Assembly (NCBI RefSeq): GCF_000315625.1
Contig: NW_005434615.1
Span: 134,991-198,990 of the forward strand
Reading direction: 5' to 3'
Length of the DNA: 64,000 bases
DNA from: Guillardia theta CCMP2712
Lineage: Eukaryota; Cryptophyceae; Pyrenomonadales; Geminigeraceae
A model generated the notes under the pieces. The model was given only the letters and a program-made list of their open reading frames with translations. It was not told the origin of the DNA and searched no databases. The position numbers and the translations under genes are program-made. Each line of letters opens with the position of its first letter. The first letter of the stretch is position 1. Positions 38,608 through 56,673 of this stretch are shown in pieces.

Positions 38608-38936
38608 GACGGAATACAAGTTTGTTAGACTTGTACTAGTCCAAAGTCACGCAGATATCACATCGACCTTAGTTGTAACAAGACAGTTTTTGCTCAAGAC
38701 CGAGTTTAATGTACACAAAACCAGAATTGAGGAGCACATGAGAGATAGACTGTATGCTAGGATGTGAAACCCCAGCATCCAGACATGAGAGGACCTTAGC
38801 AAGACGGCTAGGAAAGCCCCCTCTTCGTCCACACACGCTACATTGGCCGCCTCGCAAACACGTAAGTCGTCTTGGTTTACAGGAGAGTTTTTGTTAACTC
38901 GGCGCTATCTGACTGGCACGGCTGGCATACGTTCCA
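38608..38936 (-). repeat. Inverted-repeat module A, copy 1 (inverted)
   Basis: It begins GACGGAATACAAG and ends CATACGTTCC. It is the reverse complement of the copies at 39830 and 41003, with about 50 extra bases internally relative to copy 2. It contains the piece that reads FVNSALSDWHGWHTFH on the plus strand. Confidence 0.85.
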
Positions 38937-39239
38937 TCCTCCCCCCGACTTCCTGGAATCGTACATCGGACGTCAGAAAGTCACGCAAACAAGAATGTCA
39001 GCAGATCCAAGTCAAGATACGATGATACAACGTCAAGTTCACAGTCATGCTGAGTGGGCAATAACCATTCAAGGATTGTCCATTCTGAAGAAGATTTTCA
39101 TGCAGGGCTATTAGATGTGCAGTGCAGAGATAAGGGAGATGCCTGGCGAGCTGATGCAAGGACGAGAGAAGGAGGATAAGATAAGAGAGTCTGAGGAGAG
39201 AACTTCGGAGTTCAGATAAGAGAGAGAGAGAGAGAGAGA

Positions 39240-39990
39240 GCGTGCCCGCCGGCATTTGAAGACCAAAAGATAAATTTTTGAACCGTAAAGAACTTGTGAC
39301 CAGAGATTGCTGCCGCGAGATTGGAACATCCGTTTCAAGGCATTTGAAGATTGTTGTGCAGTTGTACCTTGTTCGCCGATCCAGAAGTAGCTCCAGTTAT
39401 GCATGCCACAGCCTAGCTCCATGACATGAAACTTCCGCCAGATCTCCTGGTAGTTCCATTTGATCCTACTCAAAGATCAAGAAAAATAAGAATCGAATCA
39501 GCTTCAAGTGCGTTTCCACACGGTTAAGCAGATATTCGACCGACCAATCTGGCTGGGGAAAGGCTTGTTTTTCCTATTCGAAGATCAATCAAACAAATTG
39601 AGGCTGAGATGAGAGGCCTAAACAACTTGCGGCTAGAAAGAGAGCCTGATTGAAGGGAGGAGTCATCCGAATGTGTAAAGCTTGATAGAATTGCATGAAT
39701 TTTCAACAGCAACGGGAAAACAATACCAAGAAAGAAAAAACTCCAGTAAACAATTCAACTAACCAAATATAAGATCAACATGATTGAGCATGTAATCGAC
39801 GAACCGTTCCGAGTACCGTTGCCAATGATGGAACGTATGCCAGCCGTGCCAGTCAGATAGCGCCGAGTTAACAAAAACTCTCCTGTAAACCAAGACGACT
39901 TACGTGTCGAGGCGGCCGATGTAGCCGGCGTGTGGGACGAAGAGGGGGCTTTCCTAGCCGTCTTGCTAAGGTCCTCTCACTCCTCAATTC
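39240..39990 (-). pseudogene. Duplicated gene fragment within the inverted repeat
   Basis: The minus strand reads FVNSALSDWHGWHTFHHW then QRYSERFVDYMLNHVDLIF, a gap with splice-like edges, then IKWNYQEIWRKFHVMEL and GCGMHNWSYFWIGEQGTT. These look like real protein segments. The second part recurs on the plus strand at 40447-40680, while HHWQRYSERF is present only in this arm. No complete frame links the parts and no start is evident, so it is best read as a broken, amplified gene piece. I do not recognise the family. Confidence 0.45.
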
Positions 39991-40104
39991 TGGTTTTGTG
40001 TGCATTAAACTTGGTCTTGAGCAAAAACTGTCTTGTTACAAAAGGTCGATGTGATATCTGCGTGACTTTGGACTAGTACAAGTCTAACAAACTTGTATTC
40101 CGTC
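39830..40104 (+). repeat. Inverted-repeat module A, copy 2 (spacer)
   Basis: It runs from GGAACGTATGCC to CTTGTATTCCGTC. It has the same orientation as copy 3 at 41003-41270 and the opposite orientation to copy 1. Confidence 0.85.
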
Positions 40105-40675
40105 GGTTATGAGCCTCGATTACATGCTCAATCATGTTGATCTTATGTTTGGTTAGTTGAATTGTTTACTGGAGTTTTTTCTTTCTTGGTATCGTTTCGT
40201 TGCTGTTGAAAATTCATGCAATTCTATCAAGCCTTACACATTCGGATGACTCCTCTCTTCAATCAGGCTCTCTCTCTAGCCGCAAGTTGTTTACTAGTTA
40301 GGCCTCTCATCTCAGCCTCAATTTGTTTGATTGATCTTCGAATAGGAAAAACAAGCCTTCCCCAGGCCAGATTGGTCGGTCGAATATCTGACTCGAACTG
40401 TGGAAACACACTTGAAGCTGATTCGATTCATATTTTCTTGATCTTTGAGTAGGATCAAATGGAACTACCAGGAGATCTGGCGGAAGTTTCATGTCATGGA
40501 GCTAGGCTGTGGCATGCATAACTGGAGCTACTTCTGGATCGGCGAACAAGGTACAACTGCACAACAATCTTCAAATGCCTTGAAACGGATGTTCCAATCT
40601 CGCGGCAGCAATCTCTGGTCACAAGTTCTTTACGGTTCAAAAATTTATCTTTTGGTCTTCAAATGCCGGCGGGCA

Positions 40676-40710
<35 letters not shown>

Positions 40711-41002
40711 ATCTGAAATTCTCTCCTCAGACTCTCTTATCTTATCCTCCTTCTCTCGTCATTGCATCAGCTCGCCAGGCATCTCCCTTATCTCTGCACT
40801 GCACATCTAATAGCCCTGCATGAAAATCTTCTTCAGAATGGACAATCTTTGAATGGTTATTGCCTGCTCAGCATAACTGTAAACTTGACGCAGACAGTCT
40901 TCTCGTATCTCGACTTGGAACTCTGCTGACATTCTCTTGTTTGTGTGACTTTCTGACGTCCGATGTAACATACTATTTCAGAAACTCGGGGGGAGGATCC
41001 CA

Positions 41003-41270
41003 GAACGTATGCCAGCCGTGCCCGTCAGATAGCGCCGAGTTAACAAAAACTCTCCTGTAAACCAAGACGACTTACGTGTCGAGGCGGCCGATGTAGCGTG
41101 TGGGACGAAGAGGGGGCTTTCCTAGCCGTCTTGCTAAGGTCCTCTCATGTCTGGATGCTTGGGTTTCATTAAACTTGGTCTTGAGCAAAAACTGTCTTGT
41201 TACAACTAAGGTCGATGTGATATCTGCGTGACTTTGGACTAGTACAAGTCTAACAAACTTGTATTCCGTC
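41003..41270 (+). repeat. Inverted-repeat module A, copy 3
   Basis: It runs from GAACGTATGCC to TGTATTCCGTC and lies directly before the GC-rich region upstream of the filamin/EGF/LamG gene. Confidence 0.85.
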
Positions 41271-41307
41271 AGCCAAGGCTCGTCGGACTCGCCGGTTCAG
41301 TGCGTGG

Positions 41308-41352
41308 TGGCCCGGGCCGGGCCGGCCCGGTCAGCAGTGCGGCGGCGCGGCA
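41308..41352 (+). promoter_or_regulatory. GC-rich GGCCCGGGCC cluster upstream of the filamin/EGF/LamG gene
   Basis: It contains GGCCCGGGCCGGGCCGGCCC and then GTGCGGCGGCGCGG, ending about 145 bp before the start codon at 41497. It shares CCGGCCCG and GTGCGGCG with the patch before the gene at 23464. Confidence 0.4.
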
Positions 41353-41496
41353 CAGGCTCCTCTCTAAAAGACTAAAAAACTTCAGATTGACAACCCCCAT
41401 CAACCTCCGTTGATCATGATCGAGATTTCATGTAAGTAAGGCCGCTGAGAGTTGGGAGCGAAGCATGGCACATGCAGACGTTGCGTTGAAGCGTCA

Positions 41497-49116
<7,620 letters not shown>

Positions 49117-49242
49117 ACGCAGTAAACAGCCGGTCTGCTGTAAAATAATTCCCCGACCTCATATTCTCGTTTTGTAAATTTTGCTTCTCTTTACTTTGAA
49201 TTCAATGAAGTATGTCTAAACGTCAACTCAAGTGACGCAATC

Positions 49243-49636
49243 TCAGATGTTGTCAATGGCATTTGAGGGATCGAGACACCAGTTCTTGATCTCTTCGGGT
49301 TGAGTTTCGTTTGGAGATTTCGTGAACTCGTTCTTTGATAATCTGTTCAGATACTGAGCGAGATGCTCAATCTAAACAAAATAACACTTACAGTTCTTCA
49401 AAGATTGACACATCTTGAAGAGAAGGTGAACCATTGAAATCTATGGAGGTCGAGATTAAGTGTTTTTCCTATGATCATATCAACAAAGGTAACAAACCTT
49501 CCAGCTCGGTTTCTCGTTCTCCCTTCATTTGCAAGATCCAAGAATACAACCTGCGAACAAGTGCTGCCAACAATCGTTACCACCAACATCAAGATCATCA
49601 TTCCCATCATCACGTCCACATCATCATCATTATCCC

Positions 49637-49681
<45 letters not shown>

Positions 49682-51421
49682 TCTGATCCTGATCCTCATC
49701 AAACACGTCCTTCGCATATGAAGACTGAGTCCAAACGTGTTCTACCCGCTCTTTTTCGCTTCTGTATGACGAGGGCAGGGAACTGGAACCCATCCCATTT
49801 CCTCATGTCACAATGATAACTCGCCCTGCCGAAAGGGTAAACAGGAGAAGCTCGCAGGGCTGAAGCAGACTTGTGACTTTCACAGAAGATTGGAACTCCG
49901 TTCTCGTTGTCGCCGTAGAAAGCTTTTTGATTACATCCTCCCTTCACACCTCAAGTTCAGCAAGTCTTCGTCGCTGGGAAGAGAGCCTCTGAGTGGTACC
50001 GGATACATGCAGAGCTCGTCGAAGTTCCAAACACCTCCATTCTGAGCGTCAAGTTCGGTCGATTTCCACTCCTCGAAAGAATCTCGATGGGTTTGACACA
50101 AGGCTAAAGGAGATTTGTTTGGAGCTCCTTGAAGGAGAAAGAATTGTCTTGAAGATTCACACCTGCCAGAATTTGTGATATATGATTGACCAACACAATT
50201 TATTTCAGCAAAACAAAATCGTCACAACAATGAGCATTCTTCTCCTTATCATTAACATCATCTCTTCCAAGATCAAAAACACGTTCTTAACTATCGTCTT
50301 CATCTCCAAAGCCTTCTATCCTCCTCCTCCTCCTCCTCCTCCTCCTCCTCTCCATTATTTTCCTCAATTTCATCGTCATCACTTCAGAACCTTGTATGCA
50401 TCTGATCTTCTTCATCCTCTTCTCTCAATTCCTCTGAATCCACAGTCGAGCTGACAGGACAGTCAGACGCGCCAGCACAGAGCGGCAAACACACTTCAAC
50501 TCAACTCGTGGAACAGAAACTAGAGATACCGAAGTCACAGCTTTCTGTTCCATGTCATAATTGCAAACTCAACCATCACACTGAACCTCACTGCAGTTAG
50601 CAACACGGCAACGGGTGCCCTTGATAGCCAGATGATGCATCGCCCGGTGTTGAGAGCAGAAAACAACCTTCTTTCCACCTTGAAGATCATCTCACACGAG
50701 CTCTTGAGAAGTCATCATCAACCTTTGAAGCTCTGATAGGAAGGTTGCTTGTCGCAGCCCTCCTCGTTGCACTTCCTTTCATCTCGATTACAGCATTGTC
50801 AAACCAGAGAGTTTTCAACCTGCTCCTCAGGTCTCTGTGGGTTATATCCTTGTGCTGCACACAATACATTCGATAGTCGTCCAAGCTTCCGAACGTTCCT
50901 GTACTCCTACAAGGCGGTCAAGACAGTCTCGTGAGTAGAGCTCAAGTCGGCAATACGTACCTGCACCCATCGACGCAGCATTTCTTCTTCTTCTTATTCA
51001 CACTCCCTGCCGGAGCATGCCCGGCGCAAAACTCGGGTTTCCTGGCGTCTGGGCTGCCGTAGGACGGCCATCGTAAGCAGGACTGCAGCTCACCTGAGGC
51101 AAGTCAGCCGGGCACCTGAGCTGCGAGAGAACCTGTCTCATTGTTGTAGGACTGGAAGTGACAGAGTTGCGCTGGGGATCTTGAAGGTACACTCCCGCCA
51201 GGACGATGGACGGCGCAGTAGTAGGAAGGAGCCGGGTGCCCATTGGGCAATGAGTGGATGGACTTGAAAGTTGCTCTCTTCTTGCAGCCAGGCTCCTGGC
51301 AGAAGCTCTTCCTGTTGCCCCTGCCTAGGTCAGTGCTGATCTCTGCCCTGAGTGACGCTTGCCCGCTGGGGATCAGGAAGTTCATGAAAGCAAGGCAGAG
51401 GACGATGAGGCCTCTGCGCAT
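49243..51421 (-). CDS. Secreted EsV-1-7 cysteine-motif protein
   Basis: It starts MRRGLIVLCLAFMNFLIPSG, a signal peptide. At least four Cys/His motifs of the EsV-1-7 type (C-x4-C-x~16-C-x2-H) are spread over short exons. CQEPGC...YYCAVH lies in the first exon. CCVDGC (near 50975) pairs with GSLDDYRMYCVQH (near 50865). CNEEGC, then SYQSFKG|GKKVVFCSQH, is joined across an intron. VKGGCNQKAFYGDN...IFCESH is exactly 16 residues between C and C. The last exon reads IEHLAQYLNRLSKNEF...NWCLDPSNAIDNI with its stop at 49243. An Asp-rich run (49.6-49.7 kb) may be exon or intron. EsV-1-7 proteins are best known from brown algae (IMMEDIATE UPRIGHT) and related viruses; their biochemical role is unclear. 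Middle exon edges are incomplete. Confidence 0.6.
49619..49682. repeat. (ATC)n microsatellite
   Basis: ATC units near 49619-49682 read as poly-Asp on the minus strand within the EsV-1-7 gene. Whether they are translated is unclear. Confidence 0.85.
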
Positions 51422-51607
51422 GTGTCGTGCTACCAAGTCTTACATCACAAGAGGGAGCAGACGACGAGCCCTGAGCAGGGAGCGACGAACAGTGATGCGC
51501 GCATGGTCGACGGGAAGGAGAATGCTATGGAGGAGCAAGCGATGTAGGGGAAGATCAAAGTTTGGACTGGTAGTAGTAGACAGGATGAAGAGGAGAAGGA
51601 GCAAAAA

Positions 51608-51650
51608 GGGGAGGAGGAGGAGGAGGAGGAGGAGGAGGAGGAGGAGGATG

Positions 51651-51681
<31 letters not shown>

Positions 51682-51688
51682 GGAGAGG
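51608..51688. repeat. (GGA)n/(GAT)n microsatellite at the gap edge
   Basis: (GGA)n passes into (GAT)n and then directly into the run of N, so the repeat probably caused the assembly break. Confidence 0.9.
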
Positions 51689-52306
51689 NNNNNNNNNNNN
51701 NNNNNNNNNNNNNNNNNNNNNNNNNNNNNNNNNNNNNNNNNNNNNNNNNNNNNNNNNNNNNNNNNNNNNNNNNNNNNNNNNNNNNNNNNNNNNNNNNNNN
51801 NNNNNNNNNNNNNNNNNNNNNNNNNNNNNNNNNNNNNNNNNNNNNNNNNNNNNNNNNNNNNNNNNNNNNNNNNNNNNNNNNNNNNNNNNNNNNNNNNNNN
51901 NNNNNNNNNNNNNNNNNNNNNNNNNNNNNNNNNNNNNNNNNNNNNNNNNNNNNNNNNNNNNNNNNNNNNNNNNNNNNNNNNNNNNNNNNNNNNNNNNNNN
52001 NNNNNNNNNNNNNNNNNNNNNNNNNNNNNNNNNNNNNNNNNNNNNNNNNNNNNNNNNNNNNNNNNNNNNNNNNNNNNNNNNNNNNNNNNNNNNNNNNNNN
52101 NNNNNNNNNNNNNNNNNNNNNNNNNNNNNNNNNNNNNNNNNNNNNNNNNNNNNNNNNNNNNNNNNNNNNNNNNNNNNNNNNNNNNNNNNNNNNNNNNNNN
52201 NNNNNNNNNNNNNNNNNNNNNNNNNNNNNNNNNNNNNNNNNNNNNNNNNNNNNNNNNNNNNNNNNNNNNNNNNNNNNNNNNNNNNNNNNNNNNNNNNNNN
52301 NNNNNN
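51689..52306. other. Assembly gap (618 N)
   Basis: A run of N of 618 positions. Reading frames drawn across it are meaningless. It removes the C-terminal part of the TCP11-like gene. Confidence 1.
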
Positions 52307-52661
52307 TGAGCACTCGCACGTAGCACGGCGGGGTGAGCCTCAGGTCGTCTACCAGGCTGTCCCAGAAAGCCACCTTGAAGCTCTCCCTCACCTTGGACAG
52401 CAGGGGGTTGTCGAGGTAGCCTGCCCCCTGCTCGTCGAGCTTGAAGGCGGGATCCAGCAGCAGCTCGTGCGCCAGCTGCTCGTTGGTCATCCGGCCGGGC
52501 AGCGAAGACAGCCCGGACGCATTCGTCGAGGACGGTAGCTCTGCTGGCCTGGAGCTGCTTCCGGCCCCTTGCGAGGAGGACGATGGTGTCTCCTCCGACG
52601 GCTCCGCGTCGACGGCAGTGAAGCCTTGCTGTCTTAGCGCCTCGTCGAAGCTCTCCAGCCC
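52307..52661 (-). CDS. TCP11-like protein fragment, cut by the gap
   Basis: The minus strand reads GLESFDEALRQQGFTAVDAE, a Ser/Pro-rich linker, then MTNEQLAHELLLDPAFKLDE, NPLLSKVRESFKVAFWDSLV and DDLRLTPPCYVRVL, where the gap begins. The E-x-LAHELLLDPxFxL motif and the helix with AFWDSL fit the start of the TCP11 (T-complex protein 11) domain. A likely acceptor (GAGCCCAG) lies just upstream at 52662, beyond a (GGA)n tract, so an earlier exon probably exists nearer 52.8 kb. TCP11 proteins in other eukaryotes are linked to sperm function or signalling; the algal role is unknown. Confidence 0.6.
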
Positions 52662-52696
52662 CTGGGCTCGGAGGATGAGAAGGAGCAGGAGGAGGA

Positions 52697-52729
<33 letters not shown>

Positions 52730-52994
52730 GGAGGTATGCGGAGGCAGGGAGTCGAATTATTGGTCGTATTGCAATCTTTGTCGCCTGTGGGTGGGGTGTT
52801 CTGAGTACCCCTCATTTTGTCTTAAAGTTTTAGGGTGTTGTTTATTCTAGTATGGGTAGGGGTATTCCCTCAACTAGAGATACAAGGGAGTTCTGAACGT
52901 GGGTGAAGCGAGGGGGGAGAGAGAGGGAGAGAGAGAGAGAGGCAGGGAGCGAGCAACACAGAGAGAGAGGCAAGGAGCGACTAACAGGCAAGAG

Positions 52995-55900
52995 ATGAGG
53001 CACCATCGCTTCGAAGAGTCGGACAAACCTGCCCAGATGCAATACTCCAGAATCATCCATAAAGTCCTTCCTTTCCTATGGCCTGAGAATCTTCAACTGC
53101 GTTTCCGCGTCGTCATCTGTGTTCTCCTCATCATCTCCGCGCGTGTAGCGAACGTGATGGTACCTCAGCTCTACAAGGGAATCATCGACTCGCTGACCGG
53201 CAGCAAGACAGCCGATCCTTTGTTTCCTCTTGGATACATCATCATCTACACCGGCCTGAAGCTCTTCCAGACATTGCAAAGGGATGCCAGAGGGTTCGTG
53301 TGGTTGGACGTGGAGCAAGACACAAACAAAAGGATCAAGTTGGCGATCTTCTCGCACCTCCACTCGCTCTCACACTCCTACCATATCAGTAGAAAGACAG
53401 GAGAGGTCCTCAAGGTCACTGAAAGAGGAGCCAGCAGCCTTCAGTCGCTGCTCAACATGGCCTTGTTCACCATCGGGCCGACGATCTTCGATCTTATCCT
53501 CATCTGCACAGTGCTGATGATCGACACGGACGTTGCATGCTCGCTCGTGATCCTCGTGTCTATGGTGGTGTACTTCTACATAACTATCTACATGAACGAC
53601 TGGAGGAAGCAGTTCCGCCGCGCCATGATCGATGCGGACAATCAGTGCAGCGATCGAGCTGTGAACTCGCTCATGAACTTTGAGACGGTGAAGTTCTTCG
53701 GGATGGAGAGGAAGGAGTGCGAGTACTTCGAGGAGAACCTCGTCGACTACAACCGAGCGGCTTGGAAGAACGAGGCCTCTCTTTATGCACTCAATGCTGC
53801 ACAGCAGACTACCCTAGCAGCCGGAGCGTTTCTGTGCATGTACATCTCAGGTATAGTGTGTATGAGCTGCTGCTCTCGTCTCTGAGGTCGAGGCAGGAAA
53901 GAAGGTGGTGGATGGAAGCTTGACTGTGGGAGATTTCGTGATGATCCAGACCTACATCGTGCAACTTTCTCAGCCCCTTGCGGTTCGCACTTGTCGGGTT
54001 GTTGTCTTTCTTCTGACTGCGATTCCTCAGTGGTTGGGAACAGCCTGGAGGGTTTTACAGCAGGCCTTCATTGACATGGAGAAGATGTTTGAGTTGCTGG
54101 ATGTCAAGGCAAGAGACGTTTCAAGGGCCTGACTTGCTCTTGACGTCTTTCTATCAGCCGGACATTGTCGACGCTCCTGACGCCGTGGCGCTAGAGGTAA
54201 CTGGACTTGCTGAGACGAGTCGCGGCCGGATCTCATTCTGACCAAAGGTGACCAAGGGAGAAATCTCCTTCAGAAACGTCACTTTCAAGTACGACTACGG
54301 CAAATCCGAAGTGCTCCCTTCCTTGCTCCCTTCCCTTCCCCTCCCTCACCTCCCTCAGGTACTCTCAGACCTCTCCTTTGAAATTCCTGCCGGACACACC
54401 GCGGCGTTCGTTGGGAAGACAGGAGCAGGTCGGAGCAAGAGGAGGGGAGCAGGAGGAGGCAGAAGGGGGAAATGGAGGAAAAGAGGACAACAAGGAGAGG
54501 TCAACGCATGGAATGACGGGAAGTGCAGGCAAGAGCACCATCGCGCGTCTGCTCATGCGCTTCTACGAGCTGGACACGAAGGAACAAGGAGCCGTGTGCG
54601 TTGATGGCATGGTCAGCGAGTTCTGTTCCCTCCTCTAGCGTGACGCTACCTCCATAGGATATCCGCAAGGTCAAACAGCAGTCGCTGCGAGAGGCCATCG
54701 GCATCGTGCCGCAGGTTCCTGAACCCTCTGTACTCCCCTGTTGTCCTCCCTCCCCTTCCTCCCTCCCAGTCTCCCGCCCCCCCCCCCCCCATGCTTCCTC
54801 CGTCCTCCCTCCTCTCACGTTCCTCCAGGACGCTGTGCTGTTCAACGACACAATCAGGTACAACTTGGCCTACGGCAGGTGAATGGCTGAACCCTCGCCA
54901 CCTTGTCCTACCTGACTACCCCTCGTCTCGTCTCGTCTCGTCTCGTCTCGTCTCGTCTCGTCTCGTCTCGTCTCGTCTCGTCTCGTCTCGTCTCGTCTCG
55001 TCTCGTCTCGTCTCCTCTCCTCTCCTCGTCTCCTCTCCTCTCCTCGTCTCCTCTTCTCGTCTCCTCTCCCCTCCGTTCCTCACCCTCCTGCTCTCTTTTT
55101 GAGAGCTCTTGCAGGCAAGATGCAACTCTGGAGGAGATAATGGAAGCCGCTAGGATTGCTGCTGTGGTTTGTTGCCTCCCTCCTCTCTCAATTCGCTCCC
55201 TTCCGCACCTCCCTCTCTCTCTCCCTCTCCCTCTCCTTGTCCTTGTCCTCCTTCGCCCTCTGCTCCTTCTCTTTTTCCCTCTCCTCCTCCTTCTCCTCCT
55301 CTCTCCTCCCCCTCCTCCTTCTATCTCTCCTCCTTCTCCTTCTCCTTCTCCTTCTCCTTGTCCCTCTTCTCCTTCTCCTTCTCCTTCTCCTCTGCTCTCC
55401 TTTCTTATCCTTTGCCAGCATGACACGATCATGAACTTCCCCGACAAGTACGAGACGAGGGTGAGGAGGAGCAGTGAAGGGGCAAGACTGAAAGCAGCAA
55501 CAGGTAGGGGAGAGGGGCTTGAAGCTGTCCGGGGGAGAGAAGCAGGTACCATTCTACCAATCATCCCTCTTCCCTCCTCCCCTTCTCTGTCTCCACTCTT
55601 CTTCCTCCTCCTCCCCGCCTTTTTTCGGTTTTTCTTCCTTTGTTTGTATGAGCAAGGAGCATGACTTGTGATCTCAGAGGGTAATGTGATCTCTTCGCGA
55701 AGAGAGACAAGCTTCATCAACACAAGATAAAGAAATGAGTCAGGTGGCTATCGCCAGGACCATCCTGAAGAATCCGAAGATCGTTCTCCTCGACGAGGTT
55801 TTGCTTCCTTCTCGCCCTCGTCATCATCCTCGTTCTCACTTCTCCTCCTCCTCCTTTGTCCCTCCTCCTCCTCCTTCTCTCCTCGTCTGCTTACACGCTA

Positions 55901-56354
55901 CCAAGGCCACCAGCGCGCTGGACTCGCACACGGAGTATGAGATCCAGGGAGCGCTGGAGGAGATGTGCAAGGGAAGGACGACGCTCATTATCGCCCATCG
56001 GCTCTCGACCGTTACACATGCTCACGTCATCTTTGTGCTCGAGGGAGGGGCCATCATCGAGAAGGGGGCGCATTCCGAGCTCCTCCTCAAGGTCACTCCC
56101 CACTGCTTCCTCTCCGTTCCTCTCCTCTCCTGAGACTCCCCTTCCCCCCCCCTCCTCTACATCCTGCTCCTCCTCTCCTCGTCATCATCGTTGTCAGTGC
56201 TACATCCACCTGTTCATCGTCCCTCCTCCATGGCTTCTCTTCAACGTGATTCTTTGTACAGGACGGCGTCTATGCCTCCATGTGGAAACGGCAGCTAGAG
56301 AAACGAGAGATCACTGTGGTTGGCAAGGAAGAGGAGGAGGGCGCGGCCGACTGA
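52995..56354 (+). CDS. Half-size ABC transporter, ABCB6/HMT1/ATM type
   Basis: It starts [20 protein letters not shown] at 52995; the longer frame begins in a (GA)n tract and is unlikely. The membrane domain opens [19 protein letters not shown] and continues [37 protein letters not shown] and [18 protein letters not shown] are typical of the ABCB6/HMT1/ATM group. The ATPase part is in short exons: Walker [20 protein letters not shown]-loop region [35 protein letters not shown], signature [19 protein letters not shown], Walker [16 protein letters not shown]-loop [10 protein letters not shown], and the end [13 protein letters not shown]...EEEEGAAD. Such half transporters form homodimers and export glutathione- or metal-related compounds from mitochondria or into vacuoles. 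Introns are CT-rich; one (53856-53886) is only 31 nt. The Arg normally found between KQ and VAIAR is missing in this splice reading. Confidence 0.85.
54922..55011 (+). repeat. (CTCGT)18 pentanucleotide microsatellite
   Basis: Eighteen perfect CTCGT units, followed by degenerate CTCCT blocks, lie in the intron between NLAYGR and [17 protein letters not shown] of the ABC gene. Confidence 0.95.
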
Positions 56355-56673
56355 GCTAGATAACCGTTTGAACCTTTTAAACCTGTTTATCTTGTAAGTC
56401 GTACACATCAACATCCTGAAAGCAGAAGCAGCGTGCGAAGGGGAAGAGCAGAAGGAGTGAAGCTGGCAAGACAAATGTTCCTCGAACAGCTGGCAAAAAG
56501 ATTCTCGAGGACATCTGAACAAGAAGGCGATCGAGACTGGTTCTGGTACTGGTGCTGGCGATGGTCCTGGTTTAACGATTGGTCGCGGTCTCCTTCTTTG
56601 TTTCCATCTAGTGAGCAGCTTGTGCCATCAGCTCGCTTACAAACAATCGCGAGCACAATCACGAGCGAGCATG
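56355..56673. other. Convergent intergenic stretch without a gene
   Basis: This is about 320 bp between the stop codons of the ABC transporter and the ADF-H gene. No coding signal is seen. Confidence 0.5.

Larger units (their letters stand above)
38608..41270. repeat. Large inverted repeat, modules A'-X-A-X'-A
   Basis: The sequence 38608-39829 recurs in reverse complement at 40105-41270, with mismatches and small indels. The 275-bp spacer 39830-40104 is itself a further copy of the outer module. There are therefore three A copies (38608-38936 inverted; 39830-40104; 41003-41270) and two X copies (38937-39829; 40105-41002). All A copies end in the same ACTTGTATTCCGTC edge. A short (AG)n/(CT)n run is conserved in both X copies. 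No transposase or clear target-site duplication was seen. Confidence 0.85.

Noticed and set aside
38608-41270. Autonomous DNA transposon or retroelement
   Set aside because: No transposase, integrase or reverse transcriptase motif was seen, and no target-site duplication was evident; only repeat structure is claimed.
51243-52815. Long open frames crossing the run of N
   Set aside because: They exist only because N positions hide stop codons; just the 52307-52661 minus-strand part has real protein character.
54908-55723. Minus-strand Glu/Arg-rich open frames (REEE repeats)
   Set aside because: They are antisense reads of CT-rich introns of the ABC transporter gene.
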